Below, in pieces: positions 18,532-28,215 of a stretch of 64,000 bases of DNA. The position numbers and the translations under genes are program-made. Numbering within the stretch: the stretch's first letter is position 1; the number at the start of each line of letters is the position of its first letter. Source of the stretch: Rhodobacteraceae bacterium EL53 (GTDB lineage: Bacteria > Pseudomonadota > Alphaproteobacteria > Rhodobacterales > Rhodobacteraceae); assembly GCA_900313015.1 (NCBI GenBank), contig OMPR01000010.1, positions 310,001 to 374,000 of the forward strand. Reading direction: 5' to 3'. A model generated the notes under the pieces. That model was not told the origin of the DNA. It worked only from the letters and a program-made list of their open reading frames with translations, and searched no databases.

Positions 18532-20115
18532 TCAGGCAGCCTTTGGATCGGCCAGCAACAACTGGGCTTCGAAACTGCGCAGGGTGCGGCGCGCGGCGGG
18601 GCTGTAACCGTTCCCTGTTGCCGGATCTAACTCGGGGAAAATCGCGCAGATTTCGTCGAGTACGGGTTGTTCGAACAGATCAGTGGTCTGGGGGCCGGGC
18701 AAAAAGCTCTCTGTTGCGAGGCCCTCGGAATAGATCACTTGGTGGGTGTCAAACATCAGATGGACATAGGTCACGCGCTCACCCGGACTGCGGGTGATCG
18801 AATGGTCATTGATCAGATCCTTGGCCGCGACCAGCACTTCGTCTTCGCCAAACAGAAGTTCGGCAAGGCTGTCTTGGATCAGCATCCGGTGTTGCGGTGA
18901 CACAAGCAGGTCCCGGTCTTGCCCAAAGGTGCCTGCGCGAATGCGGATTGGGGCAAAATCGCCCTGTGCTTCAACTGTGCGGCGCCCAATCCAACGCAGG
19001 GGTTGAGCACCATCATCACGGGTTTCCACAAGTTCGCCCAGCCGCAGGCTTTCGACCCGTTTTTCACCCTTTGGGGTTTTGATCATGGTGCCTGCGACGA
19101 AACAGGGAATCGAACTGACGTTGACGAAACCGGTGTCATTGTTGCTTCCGTTATCGACGCCGTAGGTGAAATTGAAATCTTCGGTGTCGCCATCGCCAAA
19201 GACGGTGATGGTGCCGTCGGCGTTCAGCTGGACGGTTTGGCCAGTGTTCAGCGTAACGATATCCCCAGCGGACACGGCGATCCCGTTCAGATGGGTAATC
19301 GTCAGCGTCCCGCCTGAGCCATTATGGTCGTTACTTAGAACATCAATGGTGGTTTGGCCGGTAGGGAACAGCGTCGCAGAATCGGCATTGGCCACGACAT
19401 CAGTTTGCACGCTGTTAGCTGCGATCAGCAGGTTGGAATCATAGCTGCTGTCCGACACATCCGCGACGCCGATCCGGATCGTATTGACGATCCCGGGAAC
19501 TATATTCATGGTCAGGGTCATGGTGACCGTCAGGCCATCCATTTCCGTGTTATAGTCATCGCCTGAGTTATCGAGGAACAGGTTTTCATTGTTGGTGCTG
19601 TTGACGTTACCGGGATCGGCGTCGCCGTTGCCCACGGCCAAATCCACCTGTGCGCCGTTGACCCAGACGCCGACGAAATCCTGATAGACCGAGTTTTGGA
19701 ACTCTGGGTATTCTTCGGACGAAAAGACGAACTGCATCGTCATCTGAGTCACCGTGGGGTCATCGACGGTGAAGCTGACGTCTAGATAGGACGCATCATA
19801 GGTATTGGTCCCGGCTGCCGCGTTGAAATCAGAGTTGTTATTCTGACCCGAGGTGTTGGTTGATGTGCTTCCTGATCTATTGGGATCACCGCCGGAACGG
19901 GTAAAGTGATTGGCGCGTCCGGTGGACAGAATAACGCCGGAATCGCCGGGTGTCGCGCCCGGCGCGAGTGCATCGCCGTTCGAATAGATTGCCGATGATC
20001 GATTATCACCTGTATAATTCGCGCCAACAACGGTTACCCCGTCGCCAAAAATCGTCTGCGCCATTTGAACGGCGGACGCGTTTGTTTGATAGCCTAGCTC
20101 GGCTCCGGTTGCCAT
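18532..20115 (-). CDS. Choice-of-anchor L / Hint domain protein (paralogue 2)
   Basis: This 527-aa protein has the same layout as the 14237-15808 gene: an anchor-L region ([53 protein letters not shown]), an Ig-like linker (IDVLSNDHNGSGGTLTIT), and a Hint_2 domain from Cys338 (IPCFVAGTMIKTPKG) through LVSPQHRMLIQDSLAELLFG to THQVIYSEG. The ATG at 20115 is preferred over a TTG four codons upstream because GGGGCAG precedes it at a good distance. It is the first gene of an operon with the next Hint gene; the channel-like gene follows 69 bases further on. Confidence 0.85.
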   Translation of the reverse strand: MATGAELGYQTNASAVQMAQTIFGDGVTVVGANYTGDNRSSAIYSNGDALAPGATPGDSGVILSTGRANHFTRSGGDPNRSGSTSTNTSGQNNNSDFNAAAGTNTYDASYLDVSFTVDDPTVTQMTMQFVFSSEEYPEFQNSVYQDFVGVWVNGAQVDLAVGNGDADPGNVNSTNNENLFLDNSGDDYNTEMDGLTVTMTLTMNIVPGIVNTIRIGVADVSDSSYDSNLLIAANSVQTDVVANADSATLFPTGQTTIDVLSNDHNGSGGTLTITHLNGIAVSAGDIVTLNTGQTVQLNADGTITVFGDGDTEDFNFTYGVDNGSNNDTGFVNVSSIPCFVAGTMIKTPKGEKRVESLRLGELVETRDDGAQPLRWIGRRTVEAQGDFAPIRIRAGTFGQDRDLLVSPQHRMLIQDSLAELLFGEDEVLVAAKDLINDHSITRSPGERVTYVHLMFDTHQVIYSEGLATESFLPGPQTTDLFEQPVLDEICAIFPELDPATGNGYSPAARRTLRSFEAQLLLADPKAA

Positions 20116-20397
20116 TTTCTGCCCCAACCCTTGAATTAATGAGGCAGTTCGCCCGGCCGCAGGGGTTTTCCCTGTCCAGACAAAACAGATGGCCGCGTCG
20201 TTGCGCGATCCGGTTTTGGTCAGTCTTTTGCGACTGTACTGCTAAACGCCCTGCCTCGGGTCATATTATTACCCCAGGCGTACCATGCTAAATGACCGTG
20301 TGTTAAGTACATTTGAGCGCAAAGGGGTTGGCATCGCGACCTTTTCGTCACAAATGTGGCAGTAAGATGACCGGATGCCAGAGCCCAAGAGGACCCC

Positions 20398-21543
20398 ATG
20401 ACCCAGACCGATGCCGCCCGCCTGACTGCTGACCTGATCCGTTGCCCATCGGTAACACCTGAAGAAGGTGGTGCCTTGGTCCTGTTGGAACAGGTGCTGT
20501 CAGAGGCCGGGTTCACCTGCACCCGTGCAGATCGCGGTGGGATCAGCAACTTGTTTGCCCGGTGGGGGGGTAAGGGGCACGCGCGCACCTTTGGGTTCAA
20601 CGGGCACACGGACGTTGTGCCATTGGGGGACGAGGCCGCGTGGACCATGGCACCCTTTGGCGCCGAGGAAAAAGATGGCTTCATGTACGGGCGCGGAGCC
20701 ACGGATATGAAATCGGGTGTTGCGGCTTTTGCGGCGGCGGCAATTGATTTCGTGCGTCAGACACCACCGGATGGCGCAGTGATCCTGACCATCACTGGCG
20801 ATGAAGAGGCCGACGCGCTAGATGGAACCACGGCGTTGCTGGATTATATGGCGGATGCGGGCGAGGCGATGTCGGTCTGTCTGGTGGGTGAACCAACTTG
20901 TCCCGACACCATGGGTGAGATGATCAAGATCGGACGTCGGGGATCTATGACGGCATGGTTTACCGTGACAGGCGTGCAGGGGCATTCCGCCTATCCGCAT
21001 CGGGCCAAGAATCCGCTGCCCGCCATCGCACGGTTGATGGATCGCCTGGCCAGTCATGAGTTGGATCAGGGGACCGATCATTTTGATGCGTCGACCTTGG
21101 CCGTGGTGACGATCGACACGGGAAATCCAGCCACCAATGTGATTCCAGCTCAATGCACCAGCGCCGCGAATATCCGGTTCAATGACACCCATACCGGGGC
21201 AGGCCTGACCGCGTGGTTGCAAGGCGAAGCGGATGCTGTCGCGGAAGAATTTGGCGTCAAGATCGAGATGAAGGTCAAGATTTCTGGTGAGAGCTTTTTA
21301 ACGCCCCCCGGTGCATTGTCGGATCTGGTGTCCTCCTCGGTTGAGGCAGCGACTGGGGTCAAACCCGTTCTTTCGACCACGGGCGGCACGTCGGATGCGC
21401 GGTTCGTCAAGAACCATTGTCCCGTTGTGGAATTTGGGTTGGTGGGGCGCACTATGCACCAAGTTGATGAACGGGTTGAGGTGGCGCAGATCCATCAGCT
21501 GAAAGAAATCTACACCCGCATTCTGCGAGACTATTTTGCATGA
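20398..21543 (+). CDS. dapE: Succinyl-diaminopimelate desuccinylase DapE
   Basis: Zn-dependent hydrolase that makes LL-diaminopimelate for lysine and peptidoglycan synthesis. The 381-aa protein carries the M20 metal-binding motifs: [41 protein letters not shown] (catalytic Glu), VGEPT and SAYPH, and ends with [27 protein letters not shown] immediately precedes the ATG. It heads a tight operon; the next gene overlaps by four bases. Confidence 0.95.
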   Translation: MTQTDAARLTADLIRCPSVTPEEGGALVLLEQVLSEAGFTCTRADRGGISNLFARWGGKGHARTFGFNGHTDVVPLGDEAAWTMAPFGAEEKDGFMYGRGATDMKSGVAAFAAAAIDFVRQTPPDGAVILTITGDEEADALDGTTALLDYMADAGEAMSVCLVGEPTCPDTMGEMIKIGRRGSMTAWFTVTGVQGHSAYPHRAKNPLPAIARLMDRLASHELDQGTDHFDASTLAVVTIDTGNPATNVIPAQCTSAANIRFNDTHTGAGLTAWLQGEADAVAEEFGVKIEMKVKISGESFLTPPGALSDLVSSSVEAATGVKPVLSTTGGTSDARFVKNHCPVVEFGLVGRTMHQVDERVEVAQIHQLKEIYTRILRDYFA

Positions 21544-21965
21544 GCTTCGTGATTGAAGTGACGCAGGATCGCGCGGCGTGTTTTGCCCTGCGGTTCAAGG
21601 TGTTCGTCGAAGAGCAAGGCGTGCCCGTCGAAGAAGAGATTGATATCATGGACGAGGTCGCGGTGCATATGCTGGCCTCAATCAATGGCAAACATGTAGG
21701 CACAGCGCGGGTGCTGTTTGAAGGCGACACAGCCAAGATCGGCCGGGTCTGTGTGGTGCCAGAGGGACGCGGTACTGGACTAGGTGCGGCCTTGATCCAA
21801 GAAGGTGTCGCCATCGCGCGTCGCCAAGCGGGTGTGCACAAAGTCAAACTTGGTGCGCAGATTCAGGCCTTGGGATTTTATGAAAAACTCGGGTTCAACG
21901 CCTTTGGCCCAACATATCTGGACGCCGGGATCGAACATCGGGACATGGGGCTGTCGCTGGTATGA
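21540..21965 (+). CDS. GNAT-family N-acetyltransferase
   Basis: A 141-aa GNAT protein: [20 protein letters not shown] at the front, the acetyl-CoA loop [20 protein letters not shown], and the typical C-terminal [24 protein letters not shown]. The acceptor substrate is unknown. ATGA overlap with dapE and with the next gene indicates coupled translation. Confidence 0.9.
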   Translation: MSFVIEVTQDRAACFALRFKVFVEEQGVPVEEEIDIMDEVAVHMLASINGKHVGTARVLFEGDTAKIGRVCVVPEGRGTGLGAALIQEGVAIARRQAGVHKVKLGAQIQALGFYEKLGFNAFGPTYLDAGIEHRDMGLSLV

Positions 21966-22537
21966 AACGAACTTTGGTCATCATGGTCAAGGAACCGCGT
22001 CCGGGGCGGGTCAAGACCCGGTTGGGGCGCGATATTGGGCTTGTGGGCGCGGCGTGGTGGTTTCGTCATCAGACCCGGCGTTTGATCCGGCGCCTTCGGG
22101 ATCCCAGATGGCAGATCGTTCTTGCGGTATCCCCAGATCGCGAGGGACTAACCAGTCGGGTCTGGCCCGCTGATCTGATGCGGGCGCCACAAGGGCGCGG
22201 AGATCTGGGGGATCGTATGGCCCGCATGTTACGCGGTATGCCACCCGGACCGGTGTGTCTGATCGGGGCGGATATTCCGGATGTAACGCCTGCGCATGTC
22301 GCGCGGGCTTTTGCAGCGCTGGGCGATCATGATGCGGTGTTTGGGCCCGCACCGGATGGCGGGTATTGGTTGATCGGGGCCAAACATGGGGCAACTCTGC
22401 CCAAGGGGCTGTTCTACGATGTGCGGTGGTCAACAGAACATGCGCTGAGCGACACGCTGGCGACCTTACCCAACTTGCGGGTGGCGATGATTGATACCTT
22501 GCAAGATGTGGATACTGTGGCGGACTTGCGCGACTGA
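21962..22537 (+). CDS. DUF2064/TIGR04282-type glycosyltransferase-like protein
   Basis: A 191-aa protein starting VIMVKEPRPGRVKTRLGRDI, with PQGRGDLGDRMARML and LIGADIPDVTPAHVARAF, then GPAPDGGYWLIGAKHG. This is the GT-A-like DUF2064 family, one subset of which is linked to arsenosugar synthesis; no arsenic genes are nearby, so the role is open. Its ATG overlaps the GNAT stop by four bases. Confidence 0.85.
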   Translation: MKRTLVIMVKEPRPGRVKTRLGRDIGLVGAAWWFRHQTRRLIRRLRDPRWQIVLAVSPDREGLTSRVWPADLMRAPQGRGDLGDRMARMLRGMPPGPVCLIGADIPDVTPAHVARAFAALGDHDAVFGPAPDGGYWLIGAKHGATLPKGLFYDVRWSTEHALSDTLATLPNLRVAMIDTLQDVDTVADLRD

Positions 22538-22589
22538 TCCCGGTCTGGTCGCTTTTGCTCATGACCTTGTCACAGAGGCATGATAGGGC

Positions 22590-24848
22590 ATGGGTATGAC
22601 TCGTATTCCGACAAAGGAAGAGATCCTCGAATGGATCTCGACCAACCCGACCCTCACCTCGAAACGTGATATTGCTAAGGCCTTTGGTATCAAAGGCCCG
22701 GATCGCATTGACCTGAAACGGGTTCTGCGTGAGCTGGAGGCTGACGGCCATCTGGAAAAGCGCAAACGTAGTTATGGTGATCCGGACCGTTTGCCACCTG
22801 TTTCGGTGCTGGTGGTTAAACGCCCCAATGGCGATGGCGACCTGTACGCACAGCCGATGGAATGGCATGGCGAAGGTGTGGAACCCGTTGTTCTGGTGAT
22901 CCCACGCGCCAGCGACCCGGCTTTGGGCGAAGGTGACCGCATTCTAGGGCGTCTCACCTTGGTCAAGGGTCAGGATCACCATTATGAGGCGCGCCTGATC
23001 CGCCGGATCGGAACCAATCCTAAACGTATTCTGGGCGTTTTCCGCAAACGCAGCGAAGGCGGGCGGATCGTGCCTATCGACAAATCATCCAGCAACGAAT
23101 GGACTGTGCCAGAGGGCGCTCTTCTTGGTGCGAAAGATGGAGAGTTGGTCGAGGCGGAACAAGCCGGACCCAAGTCGCGTATGGGCTTGCCCAAGGCGCG
23201 AATCGTGGAGCGGTTGGGTGACCCAAGCGCGCCCAAGGCGGTGTCGCTGATTGCGATTTACCAGCATGGCATCCCGGATGGGTTCCCAGACAAGGTAATT
23301 GCTGAGGCCGACGCGGCCAAGCCAATGGGGTTGAATGGACGCGAAGATCTGCGTGACATGCCGCTGTTGACTATCGACCCCTCGGATGCACGCGATCACG
23401 ACGATGCCTGTTATGCCCACGCAGATGAGGATCCCAAGAATCCGGGCGGTCACATCGTCTGGGTCGCGATTGCGGATGTTGCGGCCTATGTGAAGCCGGG
23501 AACAGCACTGGACCGTGAAGCACGCAAGCGGGGCAATTCATCATATTTCCCGGATCGCGTCGTGCCGATGTTGCCGGATCGTTTGTCGGGGGATTTGTGT
23601 TCGCTTCACGAGGGCGTGCCGCGCCCCTGTATGGCGGTACGCATGCAGTTGGATGCGGATGGCAACAAGCTGTCGCACCGGTTTGTGCGCGGGTTGATGC
23701 GCTCTGCCGCGTCATTGCATTACGCCGAGGTGCAGGATGCCATTGATGGCAACCCCAATGACCGCACCGGACCACTATTGGAACCGGTTCTGATGCCGCT
23801 CTATGCGGCATATGCCGCCTTGGTCAAAGCACGGACTGCGCGCCAACCCTTGGATCTGAATCTGCCCGAACGCAAGATCATGCTAGATGAGGATGGCACA
23901 GTCGCCTCGGTCAATTTTCGCGAGCGTCTGGATGCACACAAGCTGATCGAAGAGTTCATGGTGCTGGCCAATGTGGCTGCTGCCGAAACCTTGATTGCTA
24001 AGAAAACCCCGTTGTTGTTCCGCGTGCACGAAGAACCGGCACCTGAAAAGCTGAATGCGTTGCGTGAGACGGCGCAGGCAGCGGGCTTGAACCTAGCCAA
24101 GGGGCAGGTTCTACAGACACGGCATCTGAACGCGCTGTTGAATGCGGCGGCGGGCACGGATGATGCGGAGCTGATCAATATCTCGACGTTGCGATCGATG
24201 ACGCAGGCCTATTATGGCGCGCAGAACTTTGGCCACTTTGGCCTGGCTTTGCGCAATTATGCGCACTTTACCTCGCCCATTCGGCGCTATGCTGACTTGA
24301 TCGTGCATCGGGCGTTGATCACGGCGCACGGATGGGGCGACGACGGATTGCGCCCCGAAGAGATTGAGCAGCTGGAAGACACCGGCACCCATATTTCCGA
24401 GACCGAGCGCCGGTCGATGATTGCAGAACGCGACACGACAGATCGTTATCTGGCCGCCTATCTGAGCGAACGGGTTGGCAATGAATTCTCTGGCCGGATC
24501 AGTGGGATCGCGCGGTTCGGGGCCTTTGTGAAGTTGGATGAAACTGGGGCGGACGGGCTGGTGCCGGTGCGGACCTTAGGGCGCGAGTTCTTCCACTTTG
24601 ACCAAGAGGCGGGTACGCTGATGGGGTCAGACACGGGATTGATCATTTCGATTGGTCAGCGCGTAACTGTGCGACTGGCCGAAGCTACACCAATCACAGG
24701 CGGGTTGGAGCTGGAGCTGCTGGCGATCGAAGACAAGGCCATGCCCAAATCACGCAGCCCTGCAGGCCGAACGAACAGTCGCCGCAAATCGGTCAAAGCC
24801 AAGCACAAACGCGATAAGATCAAGCGCAAGGTCGAACGTCGTCGCTAA
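22590..24848 (+). CDS. rnr: Ribonuclease R
   Basis: 3'-5' exoribonuclease that degrades structured RNA, mRNA and rRNA fragments. The 752-aa protein has an N-terminal helix-turn-helix (TSKRDIAKAFGIKGPDR), cold-shock domains, and the RNB catalytic core with LTIDPSDARDHDDACYAH, whose aspartates bind the two metals. ALRNYAHFTSPIRRYADLIV follows, then an S1 domain (EFSGRISGIARFGAFVKL) and a basic tail rich in Lys and Arg. It is the last gene of the dapE operon, 52 bases after DUF2064. Its stop overlaps the convergent DUF1801 stop (CTAA). Confidence 0.95.
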   Translation: MGMTRIPTKEEILEWISTNPTLTSKRDIAKAFGIKGPDRIDLKRVLRELEADGHLEKRKRSYGDPDRLPPVSVLVVKRPNGDGDLYAQPMEWHGEGVEPVVLVIPRASDPALGEGDRILGRLTLVKGQDHHYEARLIRRIGTNPKRILGVFRKRSEGGRIVPIDKSSSNEWTVPEGALLGAKDGELVEAEQAGPKSRMGLPKARIVERLGDPSAPKAVSLIAIYQHGIPDGFPDKVIAEADAAKPMGLNGREDLRDMPLLTIDPSDARDHDDACYAHADEDPKNPGGHIVWVAIADVAAYVKPGTALDREARKRGNSSYFPDRVVPMLPDRLSGDLCSLHEGVPRPCMAVRMQLDADGNKLSHRFVRGLMRSAASLHYAEVQDAIDGNPNDRTGPLLEPVLMPLYAAYAALVKARTARQPLDLNLPERKIMLDEDGTVASVNFRERLDAHKLIEEFMVLANVAAAETLIAKKTPLLFRVHEEPAPEKLNALRETAQAAGLNLAKGQVLQTRHLNALLNAAAGTDDAELINISTLRSMTQAYYGAQNFGHFGLALRNYAHFTSPIRRYADLIVHRALITAHGWGDDGLRPEEIEQLEDTGTHISETERRSMIAERDTTDRYLAAYLSERVGNEFSGRISGIARFGAFVKLDETGADGLVPVRTLGREFFHFDQEAGTLMGSDTGLIISIGQRVTVRLAEATPITGGLELELLAIEDKAMPKSRSPAGRTNSRRKSVKAKHKRDKIKRKVERRR

Positions 24849-25237
24849 GATTTTAAGTGATATGTCAGCGCACGCGCGATGAGCCAACCATGACGGTTCG
24901 GGTCGATTTGGCCCGGATCATCAAACAATAGCGCGCGGGTGCCTTCGATTCGATCAAGACCGGGAAAGGCGTGTTGGTAATCGGGCATCAGGCGGCTTTG
25001 ACAATGCACGAACAAGCCAAAACCACCCGTCTTGGGCACGCCAAGGCGCAGGGTCGAGCCGCGCGGCGATAGATAAGCGGGTTGGCCCCAGCGCAGATCT
25101 TCGGTGATGGTTTTGACACGGGGATCATTGGCGGCGACCTCAAAAATCAGGTCGCGCAGTTGCAATAGACCGGCGCGGGGATCTGGAGGGATCGCCGCAA
25201 ATGCTGCGGCGACCTTATCTGAGGCAAACGGTGTCAT
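24845..25237 (-). CDS. DUF1801 domain protein
   Basis: A 130-aa protein with DPRAGLLQLRDLIFEVAAND, TITEDLRWGQPAYLSPRGST and the C-terminal HGWLIARALTYHLK, matching the DUF1801 (YdhG-like) fold. Function unknown. It overlaps the GST-like gene by four bases (ATGA), so it is probably cotranscribed and sits under the operator upstream of that gene. Confidence 0.82.
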   Translation of the reverse strand: MTPFASDKVAAAFAAIPPDPRAGLLQLRDLIFEVAANDPRVKTITEDLRWGQPAYLSPRGSTLRLGVPKTGGFGLFVHCQSRLMPDYQHAFPGLDRIEGTRALLFDDPGQIDPNRHGWLIARALTYHLKS

Positions 25238-25932
25238 TTTAGCACGATAGCCTGATCCACCCGGTCAATATAGTCACTGAGCACCTGATCGCGTTCAATG
25301 CGCCGGCGCAGTTCTGTGCGCACCGGGGTGGCGCGGATCGCGGCCAAAATCGGCGCAACGCTCAGATCCGCCGAGGTCGGGCGCTCTCCCATCAGGAATG
25401 GCGACTGCCACAGGAACGCGGTGATGGCCGTGAGATCCTGTTCGACCCGATCAAGCCGCTCGGCCTCGCTAAAGCGGGTGACACCGTGCATATCAAGCCC
25501 TTTGATCACCGACTTGCGGATTGAGCCGCTGACAAAGCCACGCGCAAAGCGGGGGATCTCGTGGAAAAACGTATCGCGCAGGTGTGGCCAGACCTGATCG
25601 TTGCACCAGCGGTCTGCGACCATTTGAAAATAGAGATGGTCTTCGGCCATCCGAATAAGGGCGCGGGACTGCCCCTTTTGGATGTCGCTGAGGCCCTGAT
25701 CAAAATTCGCCCCCTGTGATTCCAACCAGTGACGAATGGTGTCACTGTCTGGCATCAACCGCTCGCGGGTGCGCAAAACAGGGAGCTTGCGATGTGGCAT
25801 TTTGCGCGGATCAAGCATGTCGGAGCGTTGCCAGGACTGACCGGACAGTTCCAGCATATAGGCGGCTTTGACACAAAAGGGGCTGCCACTGAACAGGCCA
25901 AACGCGGCGGGGTAGGTGAGTAGGGTGAGCAT
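25234..25932 (-). CDS. Glutathione S-transferase-like (metaxin/Fax-type) protein
   Basis: The 232-aa protein has a thioredoxin-like N-terminal domain (LLTYPAAFGLFSGSPFCVKA, with a Cys where many GSTs have Ser or Tyr; PHRKLPVLRTRERLMPDSDT provides the cis-Pro) and an all-helical C-terminal domain ending GERPTSADLSVAPILAAI. It resembles the Fax/metaxin group of GST-like proteins more than classical GSTs. It is divergent from the WYL regulator, with a perfect palindrome between them, so it is the probable regulatory target. Confidence 0.82.
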   Translation of the reverse strand: MLTLLTYPAAFGLFSGSPFCVKAAYMLELSGQSWQRSDMLDPRKMPHRKLPVLRTRERLMPDSDTIRHWLESQGANFDQGLSDIQKGQSRALIRMAEDHLYFQMVADRWCNDQVWPHLRDTFFHEIPRFARGFVSGSIRKSVIKGLDMHGVTRFSEAERLDRVEQDLTAITAFLWQSPFLMGERPTSADLSVAPILAAIRATPVRTELRRRIERDQVLSDYIDRVDQAIVLK

Positions 25933-25971
25933 GAATTTCTCCGTTGTTTGTTGACGGCACCATAGGCGGGG

Positions 25972-25994
25972 CTAATGACAGTTTCTGTCATTAG
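25972..25994. promoter_or_regulatory. Perfect palindrome: candidate WYL-regulator operator
   Basis: Arms CTAATGACAG and CTGTCATTAG are separated by TTT: 10 bp with no mismatch. It sits 39 bases upstream of the GST-like start and 19 bases upstream of the regulator start, suitable for controlling both divergent genes. Confidence 0.8.
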
Positions 25995-26013
25995 GAGTAG
26001 AGTAGGATGTGAT

Positions 26014-26730
26014 ATGTCCCGCACCGCCCGCCTGTTCCAGTTGATGCAAGTTCTGAGGTCACCGCCGCAGCCCAAAACGGCTGAATCAATGGCGCAGGAT
26101 TTGGGCGTGTCTGCCCGCACAGTGCACCGTGATATCGAGGCCCTGCGCGGGTTGGGTGCGGTGATTGATGGGGAGGCAGGCTATGGGTTCACCCTGATCG
26201 AAGACGCCACATTGCCCCCGCTTGGGTTCACCAATGACGAGCTGGAGGCGCTGGTTCTGGGGTTGCGCGAGGTCGAGCTGATCGGTGACCCGGAACTGGC
26301 CAAGGCCGCGGGTCAGGCGTTGCGCAAGCTCAAAGGTCGGCTGCCCCCGCGGCAGTCGCACCGGTTGGCGCATGCCGTGCTGTCGGCCACGCGGTTTGAC
26401 CGACCGGCCCCTCCGGGGATTGAGGTCAGTCAATTGCGGCAAGCCACGTGGGATGAGCTGGTCGTGGCGCTAGGCTATACCGATGCAAAAGGTGCAGTTA
26501 CCACACGACGGGTGAGTCCTCTGACCATTCTGTATATGGATCGTGCCAGCATGTTGATTGCCTGGTGCCACTTGCGGCAGGATTTCCGCGCCTTTCGGCT
26601 GGATCGCATGCAGGCGTTGACCGTCACCGATGAAAGCTTTCGCCCCAATCGCGTACCATTGCTGCGCAAAGCGCTGGATGGAATCCGGGCTGAGAGTGCA
26701 AAATTGGCAGCGGATCGAAAAGAGCGGTGA
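26014..26730 (+). CDS. YafY-type HTH/WYL-domain transcriptional regulator
   Basis: A 238-aa regulator with an N-terminal HTH (MSRTARLFQLMQVLRSPPQP, then AQDLGVSARTVHRDIEALRG) and a C-terminal WYL domain (VTTRRVSPLTILYMDRASML, AWCHLRQDFRAFRLDRM). WYL domains bind nucleotide-like or other small ligands. The ATG at 26014 is preferred because the longer frame would run through the palindrome and lacks a ribosome site. It probably represses the divergent GST-like/DUF1801 pair and itself. Confidence 0.9.
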   Translation: MSRTARLFQLMQVLRSPPQPKTAESMAQDLGVSARTVHRDIEALRGLGAVIDGEAGYGFTLIEDATLPPLGFTNDELEALVLGLREVELIGDPELAKAAGQALRKLKGRLPPRQSHRLAHAVLSATRFDRPAPPGIEVSQLRQATWDELVVALGYTDAKGAVTTRRVSPLTILYMDRASMLIAWCHLRQDFRAFRLDRMQALTVTDESFRPNRVPLLRKALDGIRAESAKLAADRKER

Positions 26731-26793
26731 GTGGACGCTTTTGTCGGCCTCGTATTCGCGGTACGATCAAGCAATCAAAAAATTGAGGCATTT

Positions 26794-28134
26794 ATGAATC
26801 GTGTTTTGTTAAAAGGTACTGCAGTCGCGGCAAGTGTTGCCGTTTCTGGTCTTGTTGGACCGGTTGCTGCGGACAGTGTTGAACGTTCTTTACGGCCGGT
26901 TGAACGACCATATTTGGGACCGTTGCAATTGGCGTCTATCACCGTGGTCGAATCGATCCGCCCGGTTTTGCGGCCTGCAACGCTTGGCCAAAAATCTGTG
27001 CAATTGGCAGCGGCAGACGGTGGGTTTCAGGATTGGATCGTTGATTTTAGAACCCGTGCAATCACGCAAGGCATTTCGATTGCAACATTGGACCGGGCGT
27101 TCAAAGGGGTTCACTATGATCCAGAGGTCATCAAACGGGACCGGAACCAATCTGAATTTACCAAAACCATCTGGGATTATTTGGATAGTGCAGCATCACC
27201 CACCCGGATTCGCAATGGGCAAGCGGCCCTCAAGAAACACGACAAAACACTGACCCGGATCGAGGCCAAGTATGGTGTCGACAAAGAAGTGGTTCTGGCG
27301 ATCTGGGGACTTGAGAGCGCATATGGCACCTTCAAAGGATCCAAGGATGTCGTGCGTTCACTGTCCACGCTGGCCTATGATGCGCGACGCAGTGCGTTTT
27401 TCGAGCAGCAGTTGGTGGCCGCGTTGAAGATCTTGCAGGCTGGCGATGTTGACCCGCGCAATATGACCGGCAGTTGGGCCGGGGCCATGGGGCACACCCA
27501 GTTCATCCCGACTTCGTACCTTGATTATGCGGTGGATTTTACCGGCGATGGCAAACGAGACATCTGGTCAGAGGATCCAACAGACGCATTGGCCTCAACA
27601 GCCGCCTATCTGGCCAAATTCGGCTGGGTCAAAGGCCAACCTTGGGGGGTCGAGGTGACGCTACCCAAAGGGTTCAATTACCGGTTGGCCGACCGCAAGA
27701 TTGAAAAGCGGCCCCGCGATTGGGCTGATCTGGGGGTACGCGATACCAACGGAAAAGTGGTGCCCAATCATGGCAAAGGATCAATCCTATTGCCCGCAGG
27801 CGGTCAGGGCGCGGCTTTCATGATCTTTAAGAACTTTGAAGTCATCGAACGTTACAACACAGCTGATGCCTATGTCATCGGCGTCGGGCACTTGAGCGAC
27901 CGCATCAAGGGTGGTGCACCGATTCAGGCAGATTGGCCACGTGGGGATCGCGCCTTGACCCTGAAGGAGCGCGAAGAGATGCAGCGTCGCCTAACTGCAA
28001 AGGGGTTCGATACTCAGGGCATCGACGGCAAAATTGGACCTAAAACGATTGATGCGGTGCGATCTTACCAGGTTGCGCAAGGCCTTGTGCCGGATGGGTA
28101 TGCGTCGCTCTCGTTGCTGACCAAGCTGCGCTAA
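26794..28134 (+). CDS. Lytic murein transglycosylase, MltB family, with peptidoglycan-binding domain
   Basis: Cleaves peptidoglycan glycan strands to 1,6-anhydro products in the periplasm. The 446-aa protein has a signal peptide (residues about 1-27, ending GPVAADS). The SLT_2 domain has its catalytic Glu in LAIWGLESAYGTFKG and the signature MTGSWAGAMGHTQFIPTSYL. The C-terminus is a PG_binding_1 domain (RLTAKGFDTQGIDGKIGPKT). There is no lipobox, so it is soluble, unlike E. coli MltB. The ATG at 26794 gives the signal peptide; a GTG 21 codons upstream does not. A strong bidirectional terminator follows. Confidence 0.92.
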   Translation: MNRVLLKGTAVAASVAVSGLVGPVAADSVERSLRPVERPYLGPLQLASITVVESIRPVLRPATLGQKSVQLAAADGGFQDWIVDFRTRAITQGISIATLDRAFKGVHYDPEVIKRDRNQSEFTKTIWDYLDSAASPTRIRNGQAALKKHDKTLTRIEAKYGVDKEVVLAIWGLESAYGTFKGSKDVVRSLSTLAYDARRSAFFEQQLVAALKILQAGDVDPRNMTGSWAGAMGHTQFIPTSYLDYAVDFTGDGKRDIWSEDPTDALASTAAYLAKFGWVKGQPWGVEVTLPKGFNYRLADRKIEKRPRDWADLGVRDTNGKVVPNHGKGSILLPAGGQGAAFMIFKNFEVIERYNTADAYVIGVGHLSDRIKGGAPIQADWPRGDRALTLKEREEMQRRLTAKGFDTQGIDGKIGPKTIDAVRSYQVAQGLVPDGYASLSLLTKLR

Positions 28135-28158
28135 GCTCACTACAGTCTGACACAATGA

Positions 28159-28195
28159 AAAGGGGCGCTCCGATAGATCGGAGCGCCCCTTTCTG
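28159..28195. terminator. Bidirectional terminator between the MltB-like and permease genes
   Basis: A perfect 16-bp stem (AAAGGGGCGCTCCGAT and its complement) around AG serves the convergent genes ending at 28134 and 28216. Confidence 0.88.
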
Positions 28196-28215
28196 TTGAG
28201 ATCTAGCTTTTGTGC

